Source: Rhodocollybia butyracea (Eukaryota; Basidiomycota; Agaricomycetes; Agaricales; Omphalotaceae). From it: a DNA stretch of 27,238 nucleotides. Within the stretch, counting starts at the first letter, position 1; each line of letters begins with the position of its first letter. Under the pieces are notes generated by a model that saw nothing but the letters and a program-made list of their open reading frames with translations, did no database searches and was not told the origin of the DNA. Below, piece by piece: positions 1 to 11,000 of this stretch. The stretch covers positions 1 through 27,238 of the forward strand of contig JADNRY010000765.1 of assembly GCA_015501585.1 (NCBI GenBank). The letters are read 5' to 3'. Made by a program: the position numbers and the translations under genes.

Positions 1-3000
1 GGAAACCAACACTGAACGATGAAGATCTAGATGTAGGAGAAGGGACATCGACAGGAGTGGGAACTCTAGCTGGCGCATTGCACCCATTAGCCAGCACCTA
101 TGTTCGCGGAAAAGAAAAGATGGCTTTAGGAGAGTATTACGATGTGTTACACAGAGCTATTCGTAACACTGGCGATCCACATTCTCGTATTCAAGGAAAA
201 GGAAAAGGCAAGGAATCGCCCATTGTACTACGCTATGAAGGTCAAGTACTGGCTGGTGGAGACTGGGTTTGGGTTCATTTAGAAGACGAGCAGGCGATAT
301 CCACACCATCAGTTTCCTCTTCTGCTTCTGCGTTTCTAGCAAAGTTTCACGACGACGCCCCAACGCCTGTTTTGACGGAAAACCTCGAGGAAAAGGGTAC
401 TGGATATGTGAACGAGCGCCTGTTCCTCGAGATCCAAGACGTGTAGATCACGACTCGTTACGGGAAAAGAAGATTAGGACGCAGTTCTATGCTATCGATA
501 GCTACGAGGTACGTCTCTTTTTTCCTTCACACGTACAATCACAAATACTCCCTATAGTACGATCCTATTACCTCCCCACCGAACCACCCCCCTCCTCCAA
601 CCCGCGTCATAATAACCAACGTTGCTCTCCTCACCCTTCACAAATCCTCAAATCTCATTTCTCCCAATACGGCGACATCAGAAGTTTTTGATGTGCAGAT
701 TGACAAGACTAATGGTAGTTCACTCGGCGTTGTAGGAGTGAGATTTGGGACACACGCAGAGGCGAAGAGGTGTGTTGAAAAGGAAGATGGAAAAAAGAGA
801 CCGTGGGCGGGGGCAGGATACGGGGCAGGAGGTATCAGTGCTGGTAATTTAGGAAAAGGAGACGCAGGAGATCAAGTACGAGTCGAGTTTGATGGGACTG
901 GGGAGTTGTTGGCTGCTGTGGTCAAGGAATTGGATGATAGGAAGAGAGGTACCCTCCCTCCAGCTCCGGCTCCGGCTCTTGCACACATAAAACTTCCACC
1001 AGGCCTTCCACCTCGTCCTTCAACGTCACTCCCTCTTGTGATTCCACCAGCGTCGAGTCCTGTAAGGTCCCCTGCACCTCAAGTTTCTTCTCGGCCTGGT
1101 CCACCACCACTACCACTTCATCCAAGTCTCCCGATGCGTCCGTCGCTTGATGTCGCTGCCTCTGCTGGGATGCGAGACCGCGAACGAGGGGATAGGGATC
1201 GAGATGGGCGCCATGGTGGAACTCTCGCCGTCCCCGCTACATCCAACTCTAGCTCAAATTCATCCCCTCGTATCAACACGAATGGTATCTCTTCAGGGTC
1301 TATAATACCACCACAACCTGCCTCATCGTCATCTACATCCTTACCCGCTTCATCTTCAATATCTGGCCCATCTTCAGCCACACTCCCACCATCAGCGGGG
1401 CTTCAACTTCGAGTTCAACGTCGTTACCCAACCCTCCGAATGCCAACACCCCGACTTTACCTCCCAAACCCACCGGGATAACAGCAACGGATACGAAACC
1501 CCAGCCTCCTCCAGCGCTTATGAAAGCCCGTGCGCATCTGAGAAAGACTAAGTTTATTGAAGGGGGATGCAGAGGAGGAGCCGGTGCCGGGGGAGCTGGC
1601 AAACGGAATTAGAAATGGAGTTGGTGCGATAGGGAGTGGGACGCCGGTGCAGGTGAGATTGGAGAAGGAGAGGGATACGGGGAAAGGGAAAGAAAGGATT
1701 GATGTAAGGGATAGAGATAGGGACGATGGGAGAGATCGAAGACGAAGTCGAGAGAGGTATGGACCTGGGCCACCTCGAAGAGGCGCAGGGAGATCCCCTA
1801 GTCGAAGTCGGAGTCGAAGTAGGAGTCGAAGTAGGAGTTGGAGTCGAAGTCGAGAGGGGCATAATTCCAACTATCGACGGAGGAACAGGTCGCCTTCTCC
1901 ATTCGATGACGGAAGAACGTATATTCCTTCAAGGAGCAAGTATAACAACCGTCCACGATCCCCGTATCGGAATAACAACCATGATCGTGATAGGGCTCTA
2001 CCGCATCGCAATAGTAATAGTTATCGTGGAGATTGGGATAGGGATGGTGGTCGTAGAGCTAGGTCTAGATCCAGGGGAAGAGGTCGGTCTATTTCTAGGT
2101 CTAGAGGCCGTGATAGAATACCTCGTTCCTCGCGCTCTGATTCGCGTTCGTGGTCGCGCTCGCGGTCACGTTTCGCTTTCACTTGCGCGCCCTATGCGCA
2201 CTATCAACTCTACTTCCAACTCCAACTCCTATGGACACGGACACGGCCCGTGCAAATACGCATTGCTCGCACCCACACCAAATCCAAATCCACCGCACAC
2301 GGAAACGCTCATGGACATGGCCACGACAACTCTCTCCGAGGCTGGACCCAAGACCATGCCCAAGTTCCTCCTCGAACTCGGACAAAGCAAGTATGAGCAT
2401 TATCAGGTTGGAACCTACTAGCGGAGGTCAGTTTCCTGATCAGGTTTGGAGAGGGAGATGTTAGGGGTTTGTTTGAGGGGTTTGATGTTGACAAGGTGCG
2501 CGGCGGTTTCTTTCTCACTTTCTGTTTATCCATATCAACACCATCCACTTCTGCCCCAGATCCTCAAATCCCCACACGGAATTATTCATCACCTTCACCC
2601 GCGAAGCCGCTCGTCGTGCCGCGACCTACGTCAATGGTTCATCCACAGGACGCTTGACCTTCCTGCAAGTGAAGGCTACAGCTGCTCCTCCGCCAGTTTT
2701 GGCGAAGACGAAGTGGGGAGAGGAAGAAATGGTGGAAGAGGCGAAGGGAGTTATTGTGGAGGAGTTAAGGAGGGCGTTGCAGCAGGATGTGTTGAGTAAG
2801 TTGATTGGGCCGCAGTTGAAGGCGATGATTGGGAGGATGAGGGATGGAGGTGTGGCAGATGGGATTGGGGGAATAGGCGGGCAGTGCCAGGAGTGAAGGA
2901 TCCAGTGTCGATGGTGGAGCAGATCAATGCGAGGCAATTGGGCTTGGTAGGTTTGTCTTTCAAGAAACAGAGAAAGGAAAAGAAGCCCGAGGAAGAGGTT

Positions 3001-4498
3001 ATTCCTGAAGTTGAGGAGGGACGTTGAGGAAGAGCAGGAAGAGGAGGCTGAGAAGGAGGCAAGGCCAAAGAAGAAGCGGAGAAAGGACAAAGATTCCCCG
3101 AAGAAAATCAAGAAAAAACGAGTGGTGGTTGCTGAGGTTCAGGACGAAGACCAGTCAGGGGTCGAGTCGGAGGATGAGGATCCGATTTCTCCTTCCAAGA
3201 AGAGACCTTTGGAATCTGAATCGGAGGCAGATGAACCAGAGCCAGCGAAGAAGAAACTCAAGACGAAAGAGCTGAAGAAGAAGAAAGAGGAGGGAAGAAG
3301 AAGAAGGGTGGGAAGAAGGGTGTCGTTGATGTCGTTGTTCCCGGTGATGAAGGGTTCGATGTCCCAGCCATTGCCCAAGTTCGTCTTACACCCGGGGTTG
3401 ATTCATCCCTTTCACCTTCCCGGTCCGTCTCTCCCTCTGGATACCGTGCGCTCACCACTCCACCTCCCACACCGCCTCACGTTCCGCCCGAAGAAGTCTG
3501 TCACGACGACGAAGACTCTTATTATGCCAAACTTGTTCTTTCAGGTCGTGTACCTGATGACGAAAAAGACGACTCTTCACCCCCAAAAACCCTCATCCAC
3601 CGATGACAAGACCAAAACCGCTCTCCGGCTGCATATCACAGGCTCTGCCCGAACCGAAGGCTTCTACAAAATCACTCACGCCCGAAAAAGCCATTTACGT
3701 CACTCAATACCAAGCTCGAGCCACCACTTCTGAAACAGCCACCATCGCACAAGAAACTGGGCCTGAAGACCCTCCGAAACCACAACACGTCACCTCCTCC
3801 CGCTCTAACCGCGCCTCAGCTCGACGCCGTGCCCAAGGTCTCGAAGAACTCACGCTGGTCCAACGCACACTCGCGCTCTCAAAAGGAGACGCCTCCGCAG
3901 CCTCTGAACTCTCTTTCAAATTCAACCCAACTCCAAACCCGAAAGAAACACCTTCGGTTTGCGCGATCGCCAATCCACGATTGGGGGTTGTATGCTATGG
4001 AGAGGATTGCGAGGGGTGAGATGGTTATAGAGTACGTAGGAGAGGTTATCAGGGCGCAGGTTGCGGAAAAGAGGGAGAAGACTTATGAGAGGCAGGGGAT
4101 TGGGAGTAGTTATTTGTTTAGGATTGATGAGGACTTGGTTGTGGATGCTACGAAGAAGGGGAATCTTGGGTAAGTGTGGCTAGCTCATAATGATTTTTTT
4201 GTTTTTGGCGAGAGACTGATTTTGCTCGTGTTTTCTAGCCGTTTGATTAACCACTCGTGTGATCCGAATTGTACAGCAAAAATCATCACTATTAGTGGAG
4301 AGAAGAAGATTGTGATTTATGCTAAACAGGATATTGAGCTTGGGGATGAAATTACTTACGGTGGGTCTCAGCAAGCCTTTTATTCTTCCTCCTATTCATT
4401 CCTGACTCTTTTTCCCCGTAGATTACCATTTCCCATTCGAGCAGGACAAGATACCCTGTCTCTGCGGCTCTGCCAAATGTCGTGGCTTCCTCAATTAG
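1..4498 (+). CDS. SET1: Histone H3 lysine-4 methyltransferase Set1 (COMPASS catalytic subunit), 5' end outside window
   Basis: Set1 transfers methyl groups from S-adenosylmethionine to histone H3 lysine 4 in the nucleus, as the catalytic subunit of COMPASS. Seen in order: a DPRR-containing segment (about 425-508); an RRM around 600-900 ([23 protein letters not shown]); an Arg/Ser-rich linker (1680-2170); a second RRM-like part ([13 protein letters not shown], about 2582); an acidic/Lys-rich stretch (3000-3300); N-SET ([12 protein letters not shown], then [16 protein letters not shown]); and SET with [28 protein letters not shown] and [12 protein letters not shown]. Post-SET carries CLCGSAKC and ends in the family's typical RGFLN. 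Introns are clear at 509-557, 4170-4238 and 4361-4421; another is likely near 2496-2560. The reading frame changes about 14 times. The sites I could place include 634, 685-689, 1397-1400, 1562-1566, 2878-2881, 3018-3020, 3292-3294, 3580-3589, 3681-3683 and 3926-3928, all in short homopolymers. The amino-acid sequence on both sides stays conserved, so sequencing indels are more likely than a dead gene. Family assignment is near certain. Confidence 0.95.
1800..1854 (+). repeat. Short tandem repeat encoding Arg-Ser dipeptides
   Basis: Degenerate hexamer units (CGAAGT / CGGAGT / AGGAGT type) are repeated about nine times and translate as alternating Arg-Ser inside the RS-rich linker of Set1. The repeat is purine-rich on this strand and keeps the reading frame locally. 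Such tracts can change length by replication slippage. Confidence 0.85.
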
Positions 4499-5307
4499 AA
4501 TGCGTGTTTGTGTTTCCGTTTCTCTTTCTGATCTTTGCATGGGGTCCACAGATTAATACCTTGTTTCGCTTTCGTCGCTCGTTTCTTGCACTGTGCATTT
4601 TACATATATCTCTTTTTCCTCTTTTCCTTCAAACTCAACTACCAACTACCAACTCGATCCTCGATTACTCCAGACAACTCCTATCATACTCTGCTGCTCT
4701 CGGTTCATCGTTTTATCTTATTTTTATCAAGATTCGAGTAACCTATATGTATTTTCTAAACATTACTTTTTTCTTCCTTGCTCGCGCTCAACATTGGCAA
4801 TATTGAATTATGCTTGCCCAGGTACATATATAAGTACATCATAGTACATGCATGATCGCTCGATAACTGGCCATATCTTGCTCAGACCCATCTCAAACTG
4901 CTCGTCGAGTGGAGTATAAAATTTGCAAGTATGGTACAGTAAACGTAATTAGGTTCCTTGGTCAGAGTGTCTTGTCCGCTCGACAACGTCAGAATATGAA
5001 CAGCGCCCATCGGGTATATTAACAACACATAAGTACACCTCGGGTAGCCTCAAGGCCCAAGAGCAATGGGGTGATTATTCTCATCGTGTCCCGCATACTC
5101 CCTTTTCTCCCTTCCTCAAAAATCACAATTGGAAATTGATTATAATCGATCTTCTCAGCTCCCTCCAGGCCCCTCCACCCTCCTACAGGCTATAGCTTCC
5201 CTTCCAAGAGTAAACTGTCAAGGGTCCCGCCGGGATGATACAAGAGGACAATTATTCTATGTACTGTATGTGTTGTAAACTTGTAAGACGGCGACCGGCA
5301 ACGTCAA
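4499..5307. other. Intergenic region after SET1
   Basis: This stretch is AT-rich with scattered pyrimidine-rich runs, consistent with the 3' untranslated region and terminator of SET1. The long open frame across 4174-4806 is read-through of the last two introns and the 3' side, not a gene. I see no conserved protein, RNA gene or strong repeat here. Confidence 0.6.
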
Positions 5308-5529
5308 TTACAATTGTAGCACAAGCCAGCCAAGCTCATGGTACGATGCGACACTGAGTTTCCTTTCCACAACGCGGGATAGCCCGACTCTATCATTAAC
5401 TGATACCACCTCCTCGACGTGTCGTCCCTGCAAATTCTGATTTATAGACCAGTCTCCAGGTCTGAACCTCGCTCTCAGGCTTTCTGAAGCCAACCACAGC
5501 TCTGAGGCTGCGATTGCCTCTTCTGTTGC
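5308..5529 (-). CDS. Possible coding exon of an unknown protein (C-terminal part)
   Basis: On the minus strand an open frame of about 74 codons starts after a possible splice acceptor (CCATAG, just above 5529) and ends at a TAA at 5308. It reads with an amphipathic, Ala/Glu/Arg-rich start (ATEEAIAASELW, then SLRARFRPGDW) and a hydrophobic end (GWLVLQL). The composition looks like a real exon. I find no start codon, no upstream exon that joins cleanly, and no family I recognise. It could be a decayed gene, or the last exon of a gene including the candidate at 5778-6019. Confidence 0.25.
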   Translation of the reverse strand, partial: ATEEAIAASELWLASESLRARFRPGDWSINQNLQGRHVEEVVSVNDRVGLSRVVERKLSVASYHELGWLVLQL

Positions 5530-5777
5530 CCAGTCCGAAGACTATGGAAGTGCAGGAGTCGGCCGAGGAGCCGATTACGGGTAATCGTACCGAAATTGAA
5601 TAAATTCTTAGTTACATAAGGTTACATACGGGACGCTGCACTGAAGCCTGACACTGGACAGACATCCTGAGTGGCATGAACAGCTAAAATTCCACACGTT
5701 GAACGAGGATCTTCACCAAACCTTGGCAAATTTGAGAAAGTCAGATATATGCTATCAATTCAGCCGTTTGGGCAGTG

Positions 5778-6019
5778 CTACATAATGGTGTCTTTCCCTT
5801 GGAGGTTGTTAAGAGCTTCGGATAAAGTCTGGAACTTGGGATATATGCTATCGACCTGGTTGTTCAGCTGCTGAGCTAGTGGATCAGCTCGGCGTACGTA
5901 TAGGGCAATACCATACGCAGGTGTTGCTCATTCCCAATCTTCTCCGCCGATTACGGACAGTTATGGTATGCACTTACTTGAGAGCTCGAGCCTCGAGGCT
6001 CAGAAATTCTGTCTTTCAT
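5778..6019 (-). CDS. Possible small two-exon gene, unknown
   Basis: A minus-strand ATG at 6019 begins MKDRISEPRGSSSQ and runs into a good donor (GTAAGTGC). A CAG acceptor about 100 nt further on leads into QLNNQVDSIYPKFQTLSEAL and a TAG at 5778. The result is about 44 residues with a heptad-like second half. The splice signals are good and the predicted helix is credible, but the product is very short and unrecognised. It may be the 5' end of a longer gene that continues towards 5308, with a frame break between. Confidence 0.25.
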
Positions 6020-6397
6020 GAATCAGATTCACACATGTATCCCAGCTTGGGAACTGTATCATTATGTTTAGAATTCCTGGGCTTCTCTGCAAAACAACAG
6101 AGTCCAGAGTGATACATGAGGCTAGCCTTGTACTTCCTTGTACTCCTTTTGTTTTCAAACTCTGACAGTTACGGGGCGTACGTAGGGTAACGTGCCCAGT
6201 AACATCTCAACAGTGATGCATTTTCATTAATTTTGCGTAACCACGAGGTCTATTAAAGACTTCTTGTCTGATGTCTGAATGGAGACATGGAGTCGAATAA
6301 GTCGCGACCCTTTCTTCCCTGCGCGTTCGGGCACAGCCTGCGTGGTTGGTTTACCTCTTCCTTCTACTACTTGCATCTTGCATAATTCGTGGCGAGC
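6020..6397 (+). promoter_or_regulatory. Upstream region of the gene at 6398
   Basis: The 378 nt before the start codon at 6398 hold no supported gene. A CT-rich stretch (TTCCTTCTACTACTTGCATC, 6357-6376) lies just upstream of the ATG, as is common at fungal transcription starts. No clear TATA box was seen. This is an inferred promoter by position only. Confidence 0.35.
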
Positions 6398-7447
6398 ATG
6401 TCCTCGTTAATGGTCTTGAATACCTCTGCCTCGCGCAGTGGTCCAAGGCCTCCCCACTTGAAACCCACAAGTGCTCCGCAAATTTCTCCAAAATACATAT
6501 TTCAAGATCTCGAGAAATACAGCGAGCGCGACATGATGCCCTCAGATGCATCGTCCCTTTCTTCTTTCGAGACCTACTCTAGTTGTTCTTCTCCTAGCCT
6601 AGATGGTTCATCCGAATCTTTAACTATCGTTCTCCAGTCTCAGGAGGACAGCGGAGACGACGACATATCTCACGGCCATCGAAAAGACAGAAGGCCTTTA
6701 CCCCCAGTTCCTCAGTCCCCCGTACCTACATCTCCTGTACTTTCCTCACCTCCTCGTTCGGATACTTCTCCTAGGACACGACCTCTCCCTCCCACCCCAT
6801 ATCTAAAGACATCTGATTTTTCAATCTCCGTTACTCTGGCAACACCAGAAGTATCTCCCAGCCCTCCTCTAGAATCTCCATCTCCCTGTTACCTTTTCCC
6901 TCCCAAAGTTCGACGACTTCCCAAACCAGACTCCTCTCTTTCTTTGCACACTGCTACACTATCGCCTCCCAGCGATCAGTGTTCGTCCGAGCCGCATAGT
7001 CCGGCCTCTTCAATCCGAGTTCCGACGCCTGACACTGCGCGTCGACGTCGACTATCGAAACTTAAGCGATTTCTGGGGGAAACGGTTCCAGATGAACTCG
7101 TCCCCATTATCTCTTCTGCACGCGATCCACAAACTGCGAAAGATTTACTTGCACACCTTAGTAACTTCAAGGGGACAGAAAGTGCTGAGTCGCTCGCGCC
7201 GGCGCTCGACCCTACCGTGATTGCACGAAGGTTGAAGGAGCTCGAGGATGATAAATCACTGTCCGACTCAGAGGAAAAAGGAGAAGTGATTCTAGATATG
7301 GAAACAAGCTCGTGTATACAGAGTGCGACTCCTTTCCGTGCCGTACCCTCTAAGAAGTATAGTAAAAAGTGGGTTTGGGAGAAAGGAGGTCGTCGGCGAG
7401 AGGAGCAGGATTATGATTATATCATGCGGGCCCTGCGAACGCTCTGA
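6398..7447 (+). CDS. Proline/serine-rich hypothetical protein of basidiomycete type
   Basis: This is an intronless frame of 349 codons. I chose the ATG at 6398 because the open frame further upstream has only a GTG. The N-terminal two thirds is low-complexity and rich in Ser and Pro, with PLPPVPQSP and RPLPPTPYL segments that resemble SH3-domain ligands. Around residue 213 a basic stretch (RRRRLSKLKRFLGE) leads into a more ordered C-terminal part (VPDELVPIISSARDP). The protein ends with a charged, aromatic segment (KKYSKKWVWEKGGRRREEQ) and IMRALRTL. I recognise the style as that of conserved mushroom proteins of unknown role, and do not assign a function. No frame breaks are seen. There is no signal peptide or membrane segment. 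Confidence 0.85.
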   Translation: MSSLMVLNTSASRSGPRPPHLKPTSAPQISPKYIFQDLEKYSERDMMPSDASSLSSFETYSSCSSPSLDGSSESLTIVLQSQEDSGDDDISHGHRKDRRPLPPVPQSPVPTSPVLSSPPRSDTSPRTRPLPPTPYLKTSDFSISVTLATPEVSPSPPLESPSPCYLFPPKVRRLPKPDSSLSLHTATLSPPSDQCSSEPHSPASSIRVPTPDTARRRRLSKLKRFLGETVPDELVPIISSARDPQTAKDLLAHLSNFKGTESAESLAPALDPTVIARRLKELEDDKSLSDSEEKGEVILDMETSSCIQSATPFRAVPSKKYSKKWVWEKGGRRREEQDYDYIMRALRTL

Positions 7448-7887
7448 TCACATTTCTTGGTATCGGCCTTTTCACGTGTATCTTTATCGCATTTACAGCA
7501 TTGCTTTCACTCTTTGGCATTATCTATCTTGTCATAATCATCATCGTGCGTTGCACTCATTGCATTTAATCTTTGCTCATACCCCATTATGCAAACCTTA
7601 CGATCGCTCTTTTTTATCTTGCTGCTTTTGCATATTCAAACTCACCTTGTTAATGGTATTGGTGGAGATATAGACTACTGTTTTCGCTGATCCATTCCAT
7701 TCGCTTACAAAATGGCACGCACTGGATGCTTGTAGTAATGCCAAAGCGACTTGTACGAAGTTTATATTGCATATTTTACTCGAACAAAAACTATTCACTT
7801 AACTAGCACAAGACAATCAGACTTCAGCGAAAGACTCGTGTGGTGAATCCAACCAACGGCGGTCCCTTCCAATTTGAACCTTCATGA
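7448..7887. other. Intergenic region between convergent genes
   Basis: This T-rich and A-rich stretch separates the stop of the gene at 6398 from the stop of the minus-strand dehydrogenase. It probably holds both 3' untranslated regions and their terminators. Small open frames on both strands show no family signature. Confidence 0.5.
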
Positions 7888-9282
7888 TCAGTATGAAGAA
7901 GGATGTTTCAAAAGTGTCTGGATAGGCAATGTCATCTTGAGTCAGCTGAGAAAGGAGAACAACCGCTTACGCCACCGTCGATGAGTACAGTCTCCCCGTT
8001 GATGAACCAGTTGGTGATCAGGCATAACGCCAATGCACCTACGTCACGTTTAGTCCCACCCGTCTGCACAGTGGGGATTTCAAAGTTCCATGTCGTGCCC
8101 GGGGGGGCAGTCGTAATTCCGGCTTCGTTCGAGTGTCCGGGGAGTGACATCTACCACACGTTAAATCGGTCGACAATTGCCCAGGATTTAATATCTCACT
8201 TCTGTAGGAAAACAGGCCTATAGCATAAAATATAATGTGTGATTCACTGGATACAGCATATGCATTTCAAACTAACCAGGTGCTATCCCATTGACCCGGA
8301 TTCCTAAAGGCAGCAGCTCGCGTGCGAGCGAAGAAGTTGCATGCCCAATCGCACTTTTACTAAACATGTAAGGGTATGAGCGGCCAGAGGTGTTGGAATC
8401 CTGTGATAGAGTGTGTCCATAATACTTGTCGAAACTTTGCGGTTTGATGAAATCCATTGCTTACTTTGGTCCAACCGTTCATGCTACTTGTCATGATTAC
8501 TTGCGGTACAAACTTCTTTGAAACTTCTTCCTGCGAGTTTTTCCACTTCTCCAGCAAAGGTAAGAACGCAAAGGTCAACCAGTAAGCACCGACTGCATTA
8601 GTATTGAGGACACTGTTGAATTCTTGTGGTGTTATGTCATCAAAGAAAGCTTTCACATAGGCCGCAGACGTGGCTTCTGAAGGAGGTGTGAATTGACCAG
8701 CTATGATTCCCGCATTACTGAAATGGCAAGTGCAAAAAAATTAGGATGTAAAATTTGCACGAAAGAGGGGACTCCGTACTTGAAGAGAACGGTCACATAG
8801 GGTTCCCTTTTCCCGATTTCTTCAGCGAGCCTCTTTGCTTCTGACTGCGTTTGGCAAATTAGCACCTAATATCGAACGGACGAGCAAGGAACGGACTTTC
8901 GAGCTAATATCACCTTCCAATCCATACATCTTACCCCCCGACCCGGATTTCAGTTTCTGTGCGCCATTGTTGTATATCCCAACTATTCTATATACTTTTG
9001 TTAATAATCGCTGGGCAGGCATGGATTTCATAATCTGTAAACCTATCAAGATCGGCTTGCTTGGGTCCGATGATGTACACTGTCGCGCCATTCGCGAGTA
9101 ACGTTGAACTAATCATCAATCCGATTCCCTTGCGATACATAGTGTTTAGCGTCATTGAGAGTGGGTGAGGCTCAAGTTTAAGGGCTCACGCTATTCCCCC
9201 CTGTCACGACACAAACAACTCCTTTGAGATTGAACAAATTTGTGGCGTGTTGTTCATTCAGGTCAACTTGTACTTCGGACAT
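7888..9282 (-). CDS. Short-chain dehydrogenase/reductase, NAD(P)-dependent
   Basis: This is a classical SDR, an NAD(P)(H)-dependent oxidoreductase of unknown substrate, probably cytosolic. Exons read from the ATG at 9282: VVCVVTGGNSGIG (Rossmann glycine motif, split by an intron at 9129-9189), then NGATVYIIGP, YGLEGDISS, NAGIIAGQF, the NTNAVGAYWL helix, VIMTSSMNGW (catalytic Ser), and YMFSK (catalytic Tyr and Lys). LPLGIRVNGIAPG, KRDVGALAL and VLIDGG follow. A last small exon at 7888-7917 gives TLLKHPSSY and the stop. These are hallmarks of the fungal group often named rhamnolipid-type 3-oxoacyl reductase; that name is by similarity only. One frame break occurs at 8209-8212, where a run of four T (minus strand) should be three for APGLFPTEMS to read through. 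The gene lies 223 nt downstream of an aldo/keto reductase on the same strand. Confidence 0.92.
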
Positions 9283-9505
9283 AGTGGTGTATAGATAACA
9301 AAGTCAGGAAGATGAAAGACGCTTCAAGGTTTAAAGGTGGAGTTCAAGTTGGTGGAGTTCCGAGTCGCATGTGATCTCCTGCGTGATCGCGTCCCACACT
9401 AAGTTTGTACTCCTATGGAAGATAGACTCCAAATATAACATTGTTCACAATGCACAAGTGTAATTTTAGCTACTTCTACAGTACCCCTAACGACTTTCAT
9501 AGCGC

Positions 9506-11000
9506 TCATTTATGGGGTGTTATTGCGGATACTAAAGGAACGACATCGATGGTTGCAATAGACCTTACTGGACGAGGATACCCGCTTAAATCACCCTAAC
9601 AAGGCACAATTAGCAAATCTACGAGAGATCTACTAGTAAGAACTTACCAAAACATTGAGTGGATAGCCTTTATCGAAAGGCTGCAAGCTATCAAGATAAT
9701 CCATTTGCTCTTTAGAAAGACTGATATCAAGTGCCTCCATGTTTGATTGGAGGTGCTCGACTTTGCGCCCTCCTACAATGGGGAAAAGGTAAGGAGCCTT
9801 GTGAAGAACATATGCGATCGCAACTAGATTAAATCCAGGGTGAATAGCCAATTATCGTCACAAGGCAACCACTTACGAGCAGTTATGTTTTTCACACTCA
9901 TCTCCGAGGCTAGTTTTTCAAGACCATCGCATACTTTGACTTCTTCGGGTGTTCGTTCCCATGATCCAAAGATTAAACTGCCTTGTCTACCTTGCTCTCC
10001 ACTTGCACGACGTTTTTCTTCCTCGGTCGTAGAACGAATGTGTCCGGCAGCAAGTACAAAGTAAAGCGTCAACGCAATTCCTAAAGAATGGGATTGGGCA
10101 TATAAACATCGTCTAATGTAAATAGTGAGGACCTTCGTGTTGACACATTGGAAGAATCTCCCGTTCTATGTCCCTTTTGAGGATCGAGTATGGCGCCTGA
10201 TATACTACGAAGGGTGTTTTGCCATTAGAACGGGCATAATCATTGGCCTTGACTACAACCCAAGCAGGCGCATTTGAGATACCCTGTAACGGTAATAGAA
10301 GTCAAAATTAATTCAATATAGCCAATACTCCACGTACCAAATACAGAATTTTCCCGGCAAGAACCAAGGCATGTAAACCATCCATAATTTCCTCGACAGA
10401 CGTATGCATATCCCAGGCATGCACGTAGAATATATCGATATAATCCGTTCGGAGTCTTTTCAGACTGATATTGAGACTAATTCTCATAGACTTGAGATTA
10501 TTCCCCACCCAGTTTACTTTTTGCTTTTCCAAAGGCACCCCTAGTGTGCGCCCGGGGATGTTAGTGTACTGCAAAAGAGTTCAGAAAAAACTTTGTTTTG
10601 AACGGATACTTTACTCACTTTGGTGGCAATAATCATCTGATCGCGAATATTGTGCTGTTCCATCCATTCACCGATAAATTCTTCCGACGATCCTTCTTGG
10701 CTACAAACGGGACCAGTTAGTATACTGCATGCTCCTCCGACTTCTGCAGTAATACCAAATAACTCACTATGCATTCGCAGTATCTATGAAGTTTCCTCCG
10801 GCTTTGTAATAAGAGTCCAACAGCTCGAAAGACGACTGCTTATTCATGGCACCGAATCCATCTGTCCATTGGTCTCCAATGTTCATTGCCCCAAGGGAAA
10901 GTGGGGAAACATGAATTGCAGACCGAGGAGAAAGTTGACGATAGCGAGCCAATTTCTGGTGGGGAGCAGGGGGAGCTTCAAATTCGAAAATGCGAGACAT
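9506..11000 (-). CDS. Aldo/keto reductase, aryl-alcohol dehydrogenase / norsolorinic acid reductase-like
   Basis: This NADP(H)-dependent oxidoreductase has an (alpha/beta)8-barrel fold and probably acts on aldehydes or aryl alcohols in the cytosol. The start is the ATG at 11000 (MSRIFEFEAPPAP). Seven exons are clear, with introns at about 10701-10767, 10569-10618, 10284-10337, 10081-10132, 9824-9876 and 9596-9647. The catalytic tetrad is visible: Asp and Tyr in NFIDTANAY (the Tyr codon is split by an intron), Lys in MIIATK, His in YVHAWD. Cofactor-side motifs follow (KILYLGISNAPAW, YQAPYSILKRDIEREI, LAAGHIRS, FPIVGGRKVEHL). The C-terminal exon reads GDLSGYPRPVRS and ends ITPHK, a tail typical of this subfamily. 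All exons join in frame with no indel. It is divergently arranged with JIP5. Confidence 0.92.

Noticed and set aside
1457..1870. Long minus-strand frames rich in Arg, Leu, Ser and Pro opposite SET1
   Set aside because: They are the antisense of the RS-coding repeat; the plus strand has the conserved Set1 sequence.
1..4498. Programmed ribosomal frameshifting as the cause of the Set1 frame changes
   Set aside because: There are about 14 changes in both directions at ordinary homopolymers without a common slippery site, and other genes show the same pattern, so sequence error fits far better.
4174..4806. Open frame of 210 codons on the plus strand
   Set aside because: It reads through two clear introns and the 3' region; the spliced Set1 SET and post-SET sequence ends at 4498.
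8835..9101. Plus-strand frame of 88 codons
   Set aside because: It is antisense to the SDR exons, which carry the Rossmann motif on the minus strand.
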